From Brucepastera parasyntrophica (lineage in GTDB: Bacteria; Spirochaetota; Spirochaetia; Treponematales; Treponemataceae), in the NCBI RefSeq assembly GCF_022376835.1, contig NZ_CP084606.1, positions 62,001 through 126,000 on the forward strand: a DNA stretch of 64,000 bases. Reading direction: 5' to 3'. Numbering within the stretch: the first letter of the stretch is position 1; the number at the start of each line of letters is the position of its first letter. Both the position numbers and the translations under genes were made by a program. Below are positions 19,615 to 27,624 of the stretch, piece after piece. The notes under the pieces are model-generated. The model was not told the origin of the DNA. It ran no database searches and saw only the letters and a program-made list of their open reading frames with translations.

Positions 19615-22074
19615 ATGACTGAAATTGAGCAAAAACTATCGGAAAATGTCAGAAACAGTATCGCTGATGCCATAAAACAGGCTTCGGGAAATGAAGTCTT
19701 TATGATTGGTACCTGTGACAGTAATGGTACTGTTGCTGATATCCGTATTGCCGCGAGGGGACATAAACATGCTGTGCCTGTTGTCAAAGCGGCGATAGGA
19801 GATTCCGATGTTCTTATACATAATCATCCTTCGGGCATGCTGGTACCCAGTGACGCCGACCTTGCTATTGCCTCAAATATGGCCGAATCAGGAAAAGGCT
19901 TTTACATTACAAATAATACCGTAACTGATTTATATGTGGTTGTGGAACCGGTCCTGAAGCGGGAAATAAAACTGCTCGACAGTTATGAGGTTTCTTCTTT
20001 TCTGGATGAAACAGGTCCTCTGACGGAGTTATCGGAAAATTATGAAGTCCGTCCTTCCCAAATCCATATGACTGCATCCGTCGCAGAGGCTCTTAACAAT
20101 GGACATATCGGTGTTTTTGAAGCCGGCACCGGTGTGGGAAAAAGCTTTGCCTATTTGCTTCCTGCCGTTTTGTGGGCGGTTAATAATAATGATAAAGTAG
20201 TAATTTCAACAGGAACAATAAACCTGCAGCAGCAGCTTGTGGAAAAGGACATACCGATGGCCCAGAAAATTCTGGGGAAGCAGGCAAAAACCGTTTTAAT
20301 GAAGGGCCGCCAGAACTATATATGCCGGCGCCGTTTTGCAGAGGCTCTTCGCGACAGGGAACTCTTTGATGATGAACTTGAAGATTTGGAAAAGCTTTCC
20401 GACTGGCTCCAGACAACGGCGGACGGCAGCAAAACGTCCCTTTCCTTTCTTCCCAGGGAACAGGTGTGGTCCCGCATCTGCTCAGAATCTGACGCCTGTA
20501 TGGGCATGCGGTGTGCATTTCATGAAAACTGTTTTGTAATTCAGCTCCGCAAAGAGGCAGCTTCGGCTTCTCTTCTGGTTGTAAACCACCATCTCCTTTT
20601 CGCCGATCTTGAAGCCCGCATGATGGGCGCCGGATATGAAGACGCTGTTGTGCTGCCTCCCTTCAGGAACATTGTTTTTGACGAAGCCCACGGCATGGAG
20701 GATGCCGCAACAAGCTTTTTTTCCGAAGACTTTACCCGATTTAAAATAAATAAACAGCTTTCCGTGCTGTACCGTATCCGGAAAGCCGCAGTCAGCGGTC
20801 ACCTTATAACCCTGGCCAATATGTCTTCGGGAGACGCGGAACTTGAAAATGCATATTCGGCGGTCAGGGATATACGGGATACTTTCGAACAGGCTGAAAT
20901 TTCAGCTCTTGAAATTCTCGGCGGGGATTTTTCCTGGCGGCTTTCGGAAAAAACAGCGGTAATCGCCGACCGGTTACTGAGCCGGATAAGCGAATTAAGG
21001 ACAAAAATTTCAGTCCTTGCCGGAATAGTCAGGACAATACTTGAGGGTATCCCGGAAGATTTACAGAATGAGCCGGTTGTTTGGGAAACAAAATTTGCCC
21101 TGCGCAGACTTGAAATGACAGGGAGCCTGTGCCAGCATTTTACCGAGTGGACTGAGCGGCCTGAATCAGTTTTCTGGATAGAAAAAAAACGCCTGTCCCA
21201 ACGCGGGACGCAGTCTGTACAGGGTGAAATGTGGTATCCCCGGTTTGTCCAAACGCCTCTTTCCGTTGCGCCCATGATGCAGGAAGGGGTTTTTGAACCA
21301 TTCCGATCAATCGTCTGTACATCGGCGACCCTCAGGATAGCCGGAAGATTTGATATATGGATGCAGCGCACCGGAGTATCCAGAATTGAGGACGACCGCG
21401 TCGACTCGGGGGTATACGAATCGCCTTTTCCGTATAAAACCAATGTCCTTTTGTGCATACCTGAAAATGCGCCCCTGCCTGAGGAGAACGGCTTTCAGGA
21501 TTTTATTGAAAAAGCCATTATATCCCTTCTCGAATCCACAGGCGGTCATGCGCTTGTCCTGTTTACCTCGTATGAATCTCTTAATTCAGCCTGTGAAGCG
21601 TCCCGCAGGGCTCTTGCGCCGCTTGGTATCTCGGTATTAAAACAGGGCGATGATGACAGAAGCCGCCTCCTTGAATCGTTTAAAAATGATGAATCAAGCG
21701 TACTTTTTGCCACAGATTCTTTCTGGGAAGGAATTGATGTACCGGGCGAAACACTTTCCCATGTCATTATTGTTAAACTCCCGTTTTCCGTTCCGAATGA
21801 TCCTGTCCAGCAGGCCCGTTCCGAAGCTATAGCTCAAAAAGGGGGCAGCCCATTTATGGAACTGAGCCTTCCCGATGCCGTTATACGGTTCCGTCAGGGC
21901 TTCGGGCGACTCATAAGACGCAAAACTGACCGCGGTATAGTTACTGTCCTTGACAGGAGAATAGCCGCAAAGCGGTATGGAAAAATATTCCTTGACAGTA
22001 TTCCCGAAACAATCCAGTTTTTTGCGCCGCTAAACGAAATATGCAGAAAAATCGAATCATTTCTGTATAACTAG
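19615..22074 (+). CDS. JAMM/RadC-like domain fused to a DinG/XPD-type helicase
   Basis: The 819-residue product has two parts. Residues about 1-125 resemble the RadC/MPN fold: the zinc motif HNHPSGMLVPSDAD is complete and an upstream Glu lies in NEVFMIG. From about residue 140 it is a superfamily 2 Fe-S helicase. Walker A is EAGTGVGKS, and the cysteines for a 4Fe-4S cluster are NYIC, then C-x5-C-x4-C-x5-C near residues 293-307. The DEAH box is VFDEAH and the C-terminal motif is QGFGRLIRR. The open frame extends back across the tRNA to 19432, which cannot be coding, so I use the ATG at 19615. Related DinG proteins of Firmicutes carry an exonuclease domain at this end instead. Role in DNA repair is inferred. 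Confidence 0.85.
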   Translation: MTEIEQKLSENVRNSIADAIKQASGNEVFMIGTCDSNGTVADIRIAARGHKHAVPVVKAAIGDSDVLIHNHPSGMLVPSDADLAIASNMAESGKGFYITNNTVTDLYVVVEPVLKREIKLLDSYEVSSFLDETGPLTELSENYEVRPSQIHMTASVAEALNNGHIGVFEAGTGVGKSFAYLLPAVLWAVNNNDKVVISTGTINLQQQLVEKDIPMAQKILGKQAKTVLMKGRQNYICRRRFAEALRDRELFDDELEDLEKLSDWLQTTADGSKTSLSFLPREQVWSRICSESDACMGMRCAFHENCFVIQLRKEAASASLLVVNHHLLFADLEARMMGAGYEDAVVLPPFRNIVFDEAHGMEDAATSFFSEDFTRFKINKQLSVLYRIRKAAVSGHLITLANMSSGDAELENAYSAVRDIRDTFEQAEISALEILGGDFSWRLSEKTAVIADRLLSRISELRTKISVLAGIVRTILEGIPEDLQNEPVVWETKFALRRLEMTGSLCQHFTEWTERPESVFWIEKKRLSQRGTQSVQGEMWYPRFVQTPLSVAPMMQEGVFEPFRSIVCTSATLRIAGRFDIWMQRTGVSRIEDDRVDSGVYESPFPYKTNVLLCIPENAPLPEENGFQDFIEKAIISLLESTGGHALVLFTSYESLNSACEASRRALAPLGISVLKQGDDDRSRLLESFKNDESSVLFATDSFWEGIDVPGETLSHVIIVKLPFSVPNDPVQQARSEAIAQKGGSPFMELSLPDAVIRFRQGFGRLIRRKTDRGIVTVLDRRIAAKRYGKIFLDSIPETIQFFAPLNEICRKIESFLYN

Positions 22075-22210
22075 CAAGAGGTTTATTTGCTGCGACTGAC
22101 TACGGAACAGGTTTTATGCTTTCTGTCCAAATGATTTTGAAATCCACAGGGATAAAGAAACAACCCCCTTTCCTTTCTTGCCAATTCAGAGTATTCTTTT
22201 TTTAGGAGGA

Positions 22211-22300
22211 GTTTGCAAATCTGATTTAAATGCAAACAGATCCGCAAATTCAATTGAATGAATATCTGCTGTGCCGTCCGGCATCAGCCGGATATTCATT
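22211..22300. other. Intergenic inverted repeats between the helicase and the acyltransferase
   Basis: GTTTGCA (22211-22217) and TGCAAAC (22231-22237) form a spaced inverted repeat. AATGAATATC (22257-22266) and GATATTCATT (22291-22300) form a 10-bp stem around a GC-rich loop. No gene is visible in 22075-22350. A longer acyltransferase start would place the second hairpin inside the coding region. Confidence 0.35.
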
Positions 22301-22350
22301 GTGAAACTGTCTGTGAACAGGTCTTTTGCAGACAGGCAGGGGTATTCAGA

Positions 22351-23124
22351 ATGACTCTTATAACATTGCTTTGTCTTTTCGTTTCAATGGGCTGGATTGC
22401 ACTGGTGAACCGTTTTGCATACGGTATAAGCACAAAGCTGAGCCAGAAGGTAAACCGGATTATAACCACGACCTATGCCAGTCGGATTTTTTCAATATTC
22501 TCCGCTTACATGAATTTTCATTTTGCCGGCGAAAAGGATCACGTTGATGAACTTCCGGAACAGTATCTGATAATGTCCAATCACCAGAGCCTGCTTGATA
22601 TTCCGCTTTTTATGCGCTTTCTTGACGGTCCACGCCTCAGGTTTGTTGCAAAGGCCGAACTCGGAAGAAATGTCCCTCTTGTTTCTGTTATGCTTAAAAG
22701 CGACCGCCATGGCCTCATCGACAGAACGGGAAGTCCTTCAAAAACAATGAAAGCCATGGATCTTTTTGCCGAAAGAGTCAAGGAGAACAACTGGATACCG
22801 GTTATTTTTCCTGAAGGGACCCGGTCCCAGGACGGATCTCTGGGTACATTCCATGCCGCCGGCTTCAGGCGTTTCCTGACTGTGGCCCCGATGCCTGTTG
22901 CCGTTTGCGCTCTGGACGGCGGCTGGCGGATCTCTACCCTGAAGGGCTTTGCGAAAAATCTGCACGGCGGTTTTTACCGGGTCAAAATCGTAAAAATATA
23001 CCCGGCTCCAACAAACAAGGCCGAACAGATCCATATACTTGAAGAGGGAAAGGCATTAATCCAGAAACAACTGGATGCCTGGAGAAAACAGGAATCCGGG
23101 ACACAGAAAGAGGCCTTACCGTAA
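22351..23124 (+). CDS. 1-acyl-sn-glycerol-3-phosphate acyltransferase (PlsC family)
   Basis: It transfers an acyl chain to lysophosphatidic acid in phospholipid synthesis. The acyltransferase motif I is NHQSLLD (the HxxxxD box) and motif III is FPEGTRS. An N-terminal hydrophobic helix (MTLITLLCLFVSMGWIALV) anchors it in the membrane. An ATG at 22258 would add 31 cysteine-rich residues with no signal-like character. I chose the ATG at 22351 (257 residues), which is preceded by CAGGGG and begins directly with the anchor. A strong hairpin terminator follows. Confidence 0.85.
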   Translation: MTLITLLCLFVSMGWIALVNRFAYGISTKLSQKVNRIITTTYASRIFSIFSAYMNFHFAGEKDHVDELPEQYLIMSNHQSLLDIPLFMRFLDGPRLRFVAKAELGRNVPLVSVMLKSDRHGLIDRTGSPSKTMKAMDLFAERVKENNWIPVIFPEGTRSQDGSLGTFHAAGFRRFLTVAPMPVAVCALDGGWRISTLKGFAKNLHGGFYRVKIVKIYPAPTNKAEQIHILEEGKALIQKQLDAWRKQESGTQKEALP

Positions 23125-23129
23125 ATAAA

Positions 23130-23164
23130 AAAAAGCTTTACAGGCAGCGCCTATAAAGCTTTTT
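23130..23164. terminator. Rho-independent terminator, probably bidirectional
   Basis: AAAAAGCTTTA (23130-23140) pairs with TAAAGCTTTTT (23154-23164). A second stem AGGC/GCCT encloses a three-base loop inside it. A and T tails on both sides fit termination of the acyltransferase gene and of the converging small gene. Confidence 0.85.
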
Positions 23165-23191
23165 TACAGATACCTCTATGTAATGCTTTTG

Positions 23192-23362
23192 CTATTTGAA
23201 GTCTTTTGGACGGCGTTCTGTGCGTTTGCATTTTGTGCATTCCGCGACATTTTTGAGTTTTCCGCTTTCAAACAGGGTTTTCATCACAACTTCGCCGCCG
23301 CAGGAACAGAAAAACTTCTGTGTCGCGACAGAGGTACGGGAGTTTTTACTTGCTGAACCCAT
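23192..23362 (-). CDS. Small zinc-ribbon protein, 56 residues
   Basis: This short gene encodes MGSASKNSRTSVATQKFFCS and onward, 56 residues. Cys pairs C-x-C (residues 19 and 21) and C-x2-C (residues 42 and 45) could hold one zinc. The C-terminus is strongly basic (KCKRTERRPKDFK), suggesting nucleic-acid or ribosome binding. AGGAGATATAC precedes the ATG at a good distance. The terminator at 23130-23164 lies just beyond its stop. The layout resembles small ribosomal zinc-ribbon proteins such as L33 or L31, but I do not recognise it as either. Function unknown. Confidence 0.75.
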   Translation of the reverse strand: MGSASKNSRTSVATQKFFCSCGGEVVMKTLFESGKLKNVAECTKCKRTERRPKDFK

Positions 23363-23495
23363 GTATATCTCCTGTTAATAAATATAGAATATACCTGTAA
23401 AACCTTAAACTGGCGTCTAAAGTTACGTTTATATATGTTAATAAAATAAAGAATTCCGTCCGCCGTGTCAAGTAAGCCCTCTGACGCAGTTACCG

Positions 23496-23625
23496 GCGAG
23501 GGTTTAATCAGCCAGCGGCTGGTTCTGTAAGGTACTGATTTAATGGCCGCTTCCGCGACCTGCGAATACCCCAGACCGAAGGTCTGCAGCTCTTCGAGCT
23601 GACTGCTCTGCGGCGGAGTATTTTA
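23496..23625 (+). repeat. Dispersed intergenic repeat R1, copy 2
   Basis: It begins GCGAGGGTTTAATCAGCC and ends CTGCTCTGCGGCGGAGTATTTT. It aligns almost base for base with copy 3 at 27.5 kb except for an inserted small hairpin (AGCTCTTCGAGCT). It contains hairpins CAGCC-AGC-GGCTG and CAGACC-GAA-GGTCTG. It occupies the 345-base gap 23363-23707, which otherwise holds only an rpsT promoter. Confidence 0.75.
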
Positions 23626-23649
23626 TTTGCGCTGTTTTACCGCCTATAC

Positions 23650-23678
23650 TTGACTAGGATAAAGTGATTTGGTATTCT
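23650..23678 (+). promoter_or_regulatory. Promoter of rpsT
   Basis: TTGACT (23650-23655), a 17-base spacer, and TATTCT (23673-23678), 30 bases upstream of the rpsT start. Confidence 0.6.
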
Positions 23679-23707
23679 GATAAAACAGTTTTTATTCGGG
23701 GTTCCCT

Positions 23708-23983
23708 TTGGCAGTAAAAAAATCATCTGCAGAAAAAAGACACAAACAGAGTCAGCAGCGTAGAATAAGAAATAGAGCTGTGAAAAGTTCTGTGCGGACT
23801 AGTGCTAAAAAGTATGTAGCAAGCGTTCATGCAAACGAATCGGATAATGCGGAAAATCTTCTGCGTAATCTTGTAAAGGAACTTGACACCGCGGCCCGCA
23901 AGGGTATTATTTCCCGCAACGCTGCAGCCCGCAAAAAGTCGCGCATGCAGAAATTGTATAACGCTACTTTTACCGTAAAATAG
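23708..23983 (+). CDS. rpsT: 30S ribosomal protein S20
   Basis: This 91-residue, lysine/arginine-rich helical protein binds 16S rRNA. It matches S20 in its start (AVKKSSAEKRHKQSQQRRIR) and in the C-terminal GIISRNAAARKKSRM block. The start codon is TTG, chosen because it gives the family's usual N-terminus. A GGGG nine bases before it is the only Shine-Dalgarno-like element. A TTG start is common for rpsT and may lower its translation. Confidence 0.95.
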   Translation: MAVKKSSAEKRHKQSQQRRIRNRAVKSSVRTSAKKYVASVHANESDNAENLLRNLVKELDTAARKGIISRNAAARKKSRMQKLYNATFTVK

Positions 23984-24053
23984 TATTCTTTGTGTTACTC
24001 AAGACTAAAAGCGCGGTAAAAAACTTTTAGTTTCCAATTGCCGCACATGATGT

Positions 24054-24088
24054 AAAACCGCGATAGTGTACCTATTGCGGTTTTTTTT
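24054..24088 (+). terminator. Rho-independent terminator after rpsT
   Basis: AAAACCGCGATAG (24054-24066) pairs with CTATTGCGGTTTT (24072-24084) with one G-T pair, followed by a run of eight T. Confidence 0.85.
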
Positions 24089-24134
24089 CACAGTTCCGGT
24101 GTCTACCAATTGCATAAAATGATGGGGTTTGATT

Positions 24135-24461
24135 ATGCATGATAAGAAACAGACAAAAAGCGATCTTGTTGATGGCATTTATGAAAAAACAGGCAGCGAG
24201 TTAAAAACAATACGGATAGTTGTTGACCAGTTTTTGCGTGAAATTAAGCAGTCACTTGAAAATGGCCAGTCGGTTGAGCTGCGCGGTTTCGGGACCTTTG
24301 AAATCCGAAAAAGAAAAGGGCGGAAAAAGGCGCGGAACCCCAAGACAGGCGAGATCGTAAGCGTGGAAGATCATGCAGTGGTTGCCTTCCGTTCAGGAAA
24401 GGAACTGCGGAATAATGTATGGGATATGCCTTCCCGCTCCAGGGAAAAGGACAGCAATTGA
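24135..24461 (+). CDS. HU/IHF-family DNA-binding protein
   Basis: A nucleoid protein of 108 residues. The helical dimer region (KSDLVDGIYEKTG) is followed by the HU beta-arm (GFGTFEIRKRKGRKKARNPKTGE) and a terminal extension of about 15 residues beyond the usual end. A TTG two codons upstream is also possible. The ATG at 24135 has GGGG at the right distance. Its stop overlaps the ATG of lnt (TGATG). rpsT, HU and lnt in this order resemble the T. pallidum region I recall. It lacks features that clearly separate HU from IHF. Confidence 0.9.
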   Translation: MHDKKQTKSDLVDGIYEKTGSELKTIRIVVDQFLREIKQSLENGQSVELRGFGTFEIRKRKGRKKARNPKTGEIVSVEDHAVVAFRSGKELRNNVWDMPSRSREKDSN

Positions 24462-26108
24462 TGGACAAAAAAGCAGAAAATGAACCACGGCCGGGAAAAT
24501 TGCAGTCATTTTTTGTTAATGTTGCGCTTTTAGCCCTTTCCGTTTTATTTTTCGCTTTACCGCAGCCGAGCAGAATTGCCCTGAACGGCCTGCCCCTGTT
24601 GGGATATATAGCATTTATCCCGCTCTTTATACTGATACGCCGTATTTCTTTCCGTTTTTCGTTTCTGTGGGGGCTTTTTACGGGCTGCTCTGCTATTGTC
24701 TGTATACGTACTGGCTTGCGGCTTTTCATCCCCTGGCAATGTATGTTATTGCGGCCCTCTATTTTTTTTATTTAATGATAACGGTTCCGCTGCTGAAACT
24801 GGCGGACATGCTTTTTCCCCGTTACGGGTATCTTGCCCAGTGGATACTGTGGATCGGTTATGAGTACGTAAAAACACTCGGTTTTACTGGTTTTTCATAT
24901 GGCATTATCGGTTATTCTCAATGGTCATGGCCTGTCATAATTCAAATTGCTTCGATTTTCGGAGTCTGGGGGGTGTCTGCTCTGGTAGTTTTTCCCTCAG
25001 CATGGATTGCAGGCGGCATAAAGGATTCCTGTACGGGAAAAATTTCCGGATGGCTGGCCTCTTTCCCTTCTTTTGCAAAAAGAATGCGCTGCCCGGCATT
25101 GTGTGGTCTGCCTTTCTTGTTTTTACCATACTATTCGGACTGGTTTCACCGGCGGACTACAGCCGGAATGAAACGCGGAAAATAGCCCTGATACAGCCGA
25201 ACAGTGATCCCTGGCAGGGCGGGGCCGCCGCTTACAGGCGCGACCTTAATACCATGATCCGGCTTTCCGACAGAGCTCTGCAGGAACACCAGGATATCAG
25301 TTTTGTCGTATGGCCGGAAACAGCCTTCATTCCCCGTATTGCATGGCATTACCGTTTTCGGGAAGATCCGGAAATGTATGAACTTGTTGCACAGCTTCTT
25401 TCATACCTGAATAAGGCGCCTGTTCCCTTTGTCCTGGGCAATGATGATGCCGTTCCTGAAGGCCATACCGCGGACGGACGCCCCGGCCGGGTGGATTATA
25501 ATGCAGTCTTCCTTTTCAGGCCCGGTGAAAATGTATATCCGCCGGCGCCGGAACGGTACAGGAAAATGCATCTGGTTCCTTTTACTGAGCACTTTCCGTA
25601 CCGGAAAGCCTTCCCGTGGATTTATGATCTGCTTGAACAAAATGATACCCACTTCTGGGAAAAAGGGACTGATCCCGCAGTTTTTTCGGTCGACGGACTT
25701 GATTTTTCAACCCCGGTCTGTTTTGAGGATACTTTCGGATATATTTCACGGAGATTTGTTAACAAGGGAGCCAGGGCCATAGTAAACCTTTCAAATGACG
25801 CCTGGGCTAATGACGCCGTCTCGCAGTATCAGCATTTGAGCATGGCCGTTTTCCGGACCGTAGAAAACAGGGTCCCCATGGTCAGGTCAACCGCTTCCGG
25901 GCAAACCTGTTTTATTGATCCGAACGGCAGGATTCTGTCCATGGCCGGCCCGTTTACCGAAACCTATCTAGTCGGGGAAATTCCTCTTGTGGGGGACCGG
26001 CACAAAACATTGTACCGGATCTGGGGTGACCTGTGGGGGATCCTGTTTACAGGAGCATCAGTTCTTATTCTTGTAATTGGAATATTGACAAAACTTCGGC
26101 ATATATAG
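24461..26108 (+). CDS. lnt: Apolipoprotein N-acyltransferase (frame broken twice)
   Basis: It adds the third acyl chain to lipoproteins at the inner membrane. The first 200 residues contain the multi-helix membrane region. The rest is a nitrilase domain with the catalytic Glu in WPETAF, the Lys region MHLVPFTEHFPYRKAFPW and the Cys in PVCFEDTF, plus LSNDAW. One base is missing in the G5 run at 24667-24671 and one near 25070 (TTTCCCTTC). With both restored the product is about 549 residues. The gene is translationally coupled to HU. The lipoproteins elsewhere in this window are plausible substrates. Confidence 0.88.
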
Positions 26109-26123
26109 GAAAATGAAGGATAT

Positions 26124-26800
26124 ATGGAAACAAGAAAAAAATCCTGATTGTTGATGATGAACAGATTAATGTGGAGTTTTTTGATCTCATGCTTTCAAAG
26201 CTTGGTTTTGTTGTCAAAAAAGCTTCCAATGGTCTTGAGGCTCTTGAAAAACTTAAGGAGTTTAATCCTGATCTGATAATGCTGGATAATATTATGCCCG
26301 GTATGTCAGGATGGGAAGTAACCCGGAAGATAAAAAACGAGGCCGAATTTGAAAAATGGCGGGACGTTCCTATTGTAATGTTTTCCGCAATGGATGACGT
26401 AAAAGATAAAATTGAAGGTTTTGAACTGGGTGTTGACGATTATATAACGAAACCTTTTAATTTTTCCGAGGTTCTTGCCCGTCTCCGGTCAGTACTCCGT
26501 ACCCACGACCTTATAGACCAGCTTAAAAAACGTGAATCCAGAATCGCGCTGTATGAGCAGCTTACCGTAAAGCTCCTTGAATATGCGGACCTCGCCTCAA
26601 ACCAGCTTGTAGCCCTCAATGGGGCTGAAATTCTTGCCGAAAATATGGAACTGCGTAAAAGTATGGACACCTGCAAGGCTGAATATACCAGTCTTCAGAA
26701 AAAGGTTGCCGAACTGCAGGAAGAGGCCCAGAAACTTAAAAATAATGAAATCGGAGTTGATTTCCTTGTTTCAGAAATGCGAAAACAGTATAGTGAGTAG
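26124..26800 (+). CDS. Response regulator with receiver domain and coiled-coil output (frame broken near the start)
   Basis: AAGGA precedes the ATG at 26124, which reads METRKK. Adding one A to the A7 run near 26134-26140 continues into ILIVDDEQINVEFFD, the canonical receiver start. Without it the frame would begin at an internal GTG. The phosphoacceptor Asp is in IMLDNIMPG, the conserved Ser in VMFSAMDD, the Lys in YITKPF. After residue 125 there is no DNA-binding domain but about 100 residues of heptad-rich helix (KAEYTSLQKKVAELQEEAQKL). It probably signals by protein contact. It is followed by a TPR protein and a bactofilin gene a few bases apart. Confidence 0.85.
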
Positions 26801-26803
26801 TCT

Positions 26804-27025
26804 ATGATAAGTGAACAGCAAAAACAGGTTCTTGATTTTTTCGCTGAAGGCAGAAAGTTGTACAAACTGATGAATTTTCAGGAAGCAAAAGCCGCTTTTG
26901 CAAAAGCCCTGGAAATTAATCCTGATGATGGTCCTGCCAAACTGTATTTTGACCGTTGTGATTATTATATTCAAAACCCGCCTCCCGCCGACTGGGACGG
27001 GGTGTTTACAATGACTACCAAATAG
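26804..27025 (+). CDS. Small TPR protein, 73 residues
   Basis: It contains one and a half tetratricopeptide repeats (residues 15-50, FAEGRKLYKLMNFQEAKAAFA). It ends with YFDRCDYYIQNPPPADWDGV, a tail I associate with the C-terminus of spirochaetal CHASE2-type adenylate cyclases and related TPR modules. Here it stands alone, with no cyclase domain upstream. It starts three bases after the response regulator stop and ends seven bases before bactofilin. A role as an adaptor between the two is inferred from the order only. Confidence 0.7.
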   Translation: MISEQQKQVLDFFAEGRKLYKLMNFQEAKAAFAKALEINPDDGPAKLYFDRCDYYIQNPPPADWDGVFTMTTK

Positions 27026-27032
27026 GTGTGTG

Positions 27033-27446
27033 ATGGCCCGGTATATTGAAAAAGAAAAAGTAGTAACTATTCTTGGCGAAAAAACAAATTTCCGCGGGAC
27101 CCTTAAATTTTCCGAAGAAGTACAAATTGCCGGTAAATTTGAGGGAAATATCCAGGCTACAGGCACTCTGATAATAAAAAAAGGTGCTTCCTGTGAAGCC
27201 CAGTATATAAATGCGGCTTCCGTTTATATATACGGGACAGTCAAAGGGAATATAACCGCCGGTGACAGGGTAGAAATGCATACCGGAAGCGTAGTATACG
27301 GAAATGTTTCCGCATCGAGGCTGAGAATTGCTGACGGCGTTTCATTTGAAGGCAGTGTTGAAATGCTGAGAGCCAATCCTGATATAGACGTTTTTACGAC
27401 CCGTTCCGATGTTTTAAAGGAGCAGCTGCGTTCAGGGGACTCCTGA
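27033..27446 (+). CDS. Bactofilin
   Basis: A polymerising cytoskeletal protein of 137 residues. The central region (about residues 15-105) is a run of short beta strands with the spacing of the bactofilin beta-helix: G.L.....V.IAG.FEGNI, then GTLIIKKGASCEA, VYIYGTVKGNI, GSVVYGNV and SFEGSV. Flanking tails are short and charged. A GTG one codon earlier is an alternative start. In other spirochaetes bactofilins influence cell shape or helical pitch. The upstream response regulator and TPR gene suggest regulated assembly. No peptidoglycan endopeptidase gene is adjacent. Confidence 0.88.
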   Translation: MARYIEKEKVVTILGEKTNFRGTLKFSEEVQIAGKFEGNIQATGTLIIKKGASCEAQYINAASVYIYGTVKGNITAGDRVEMHTGSVVYGNVSASRLRIADGVSFEGSVEMLRANPDIDVFTTRSDVLKEQLRSGDS

Positions 27447-27481
27447 TTTTTTTCTTCCGGAAATACCCTGACCTTTTCTCT

Positions 27482-27603
27482 TTATTCGGGGCGAGGCTTT
27501 AATCAGCCTGCGGCTGGTTCTGTAAGGTATGTAATGGCCGCTTCCGCGACCTGCGAATACCCCAGCCCGAAGGTCTGCCAGCTCTGCGGCGAAGTATTTT
27601 TTT
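27482..27603 (+). repeat. Dispersed intergenic repeat R1, copy 3
   Basis: It begins TTATTCGGGGCGAGGC and ends GCTCTGCGGCGAAGTATTTT. It shares long identical stretches with copy 2, including AATGGCCGCTTCCGCGACCT. It fills most of the gap between bactofilin and murE. Confidence 0.75.
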
Positions 27604-27624
27604 AGTTTTATATAGGGTGATATA

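Noticed and set aside
22258..22350. Longer acyltransferase start at 22258
   Set aside because: The extra 31 residues are cysteine-rich with no signal or domain character, and the region forms a hairpin. The ATG at 22351 starts directly at the membrane anchor.
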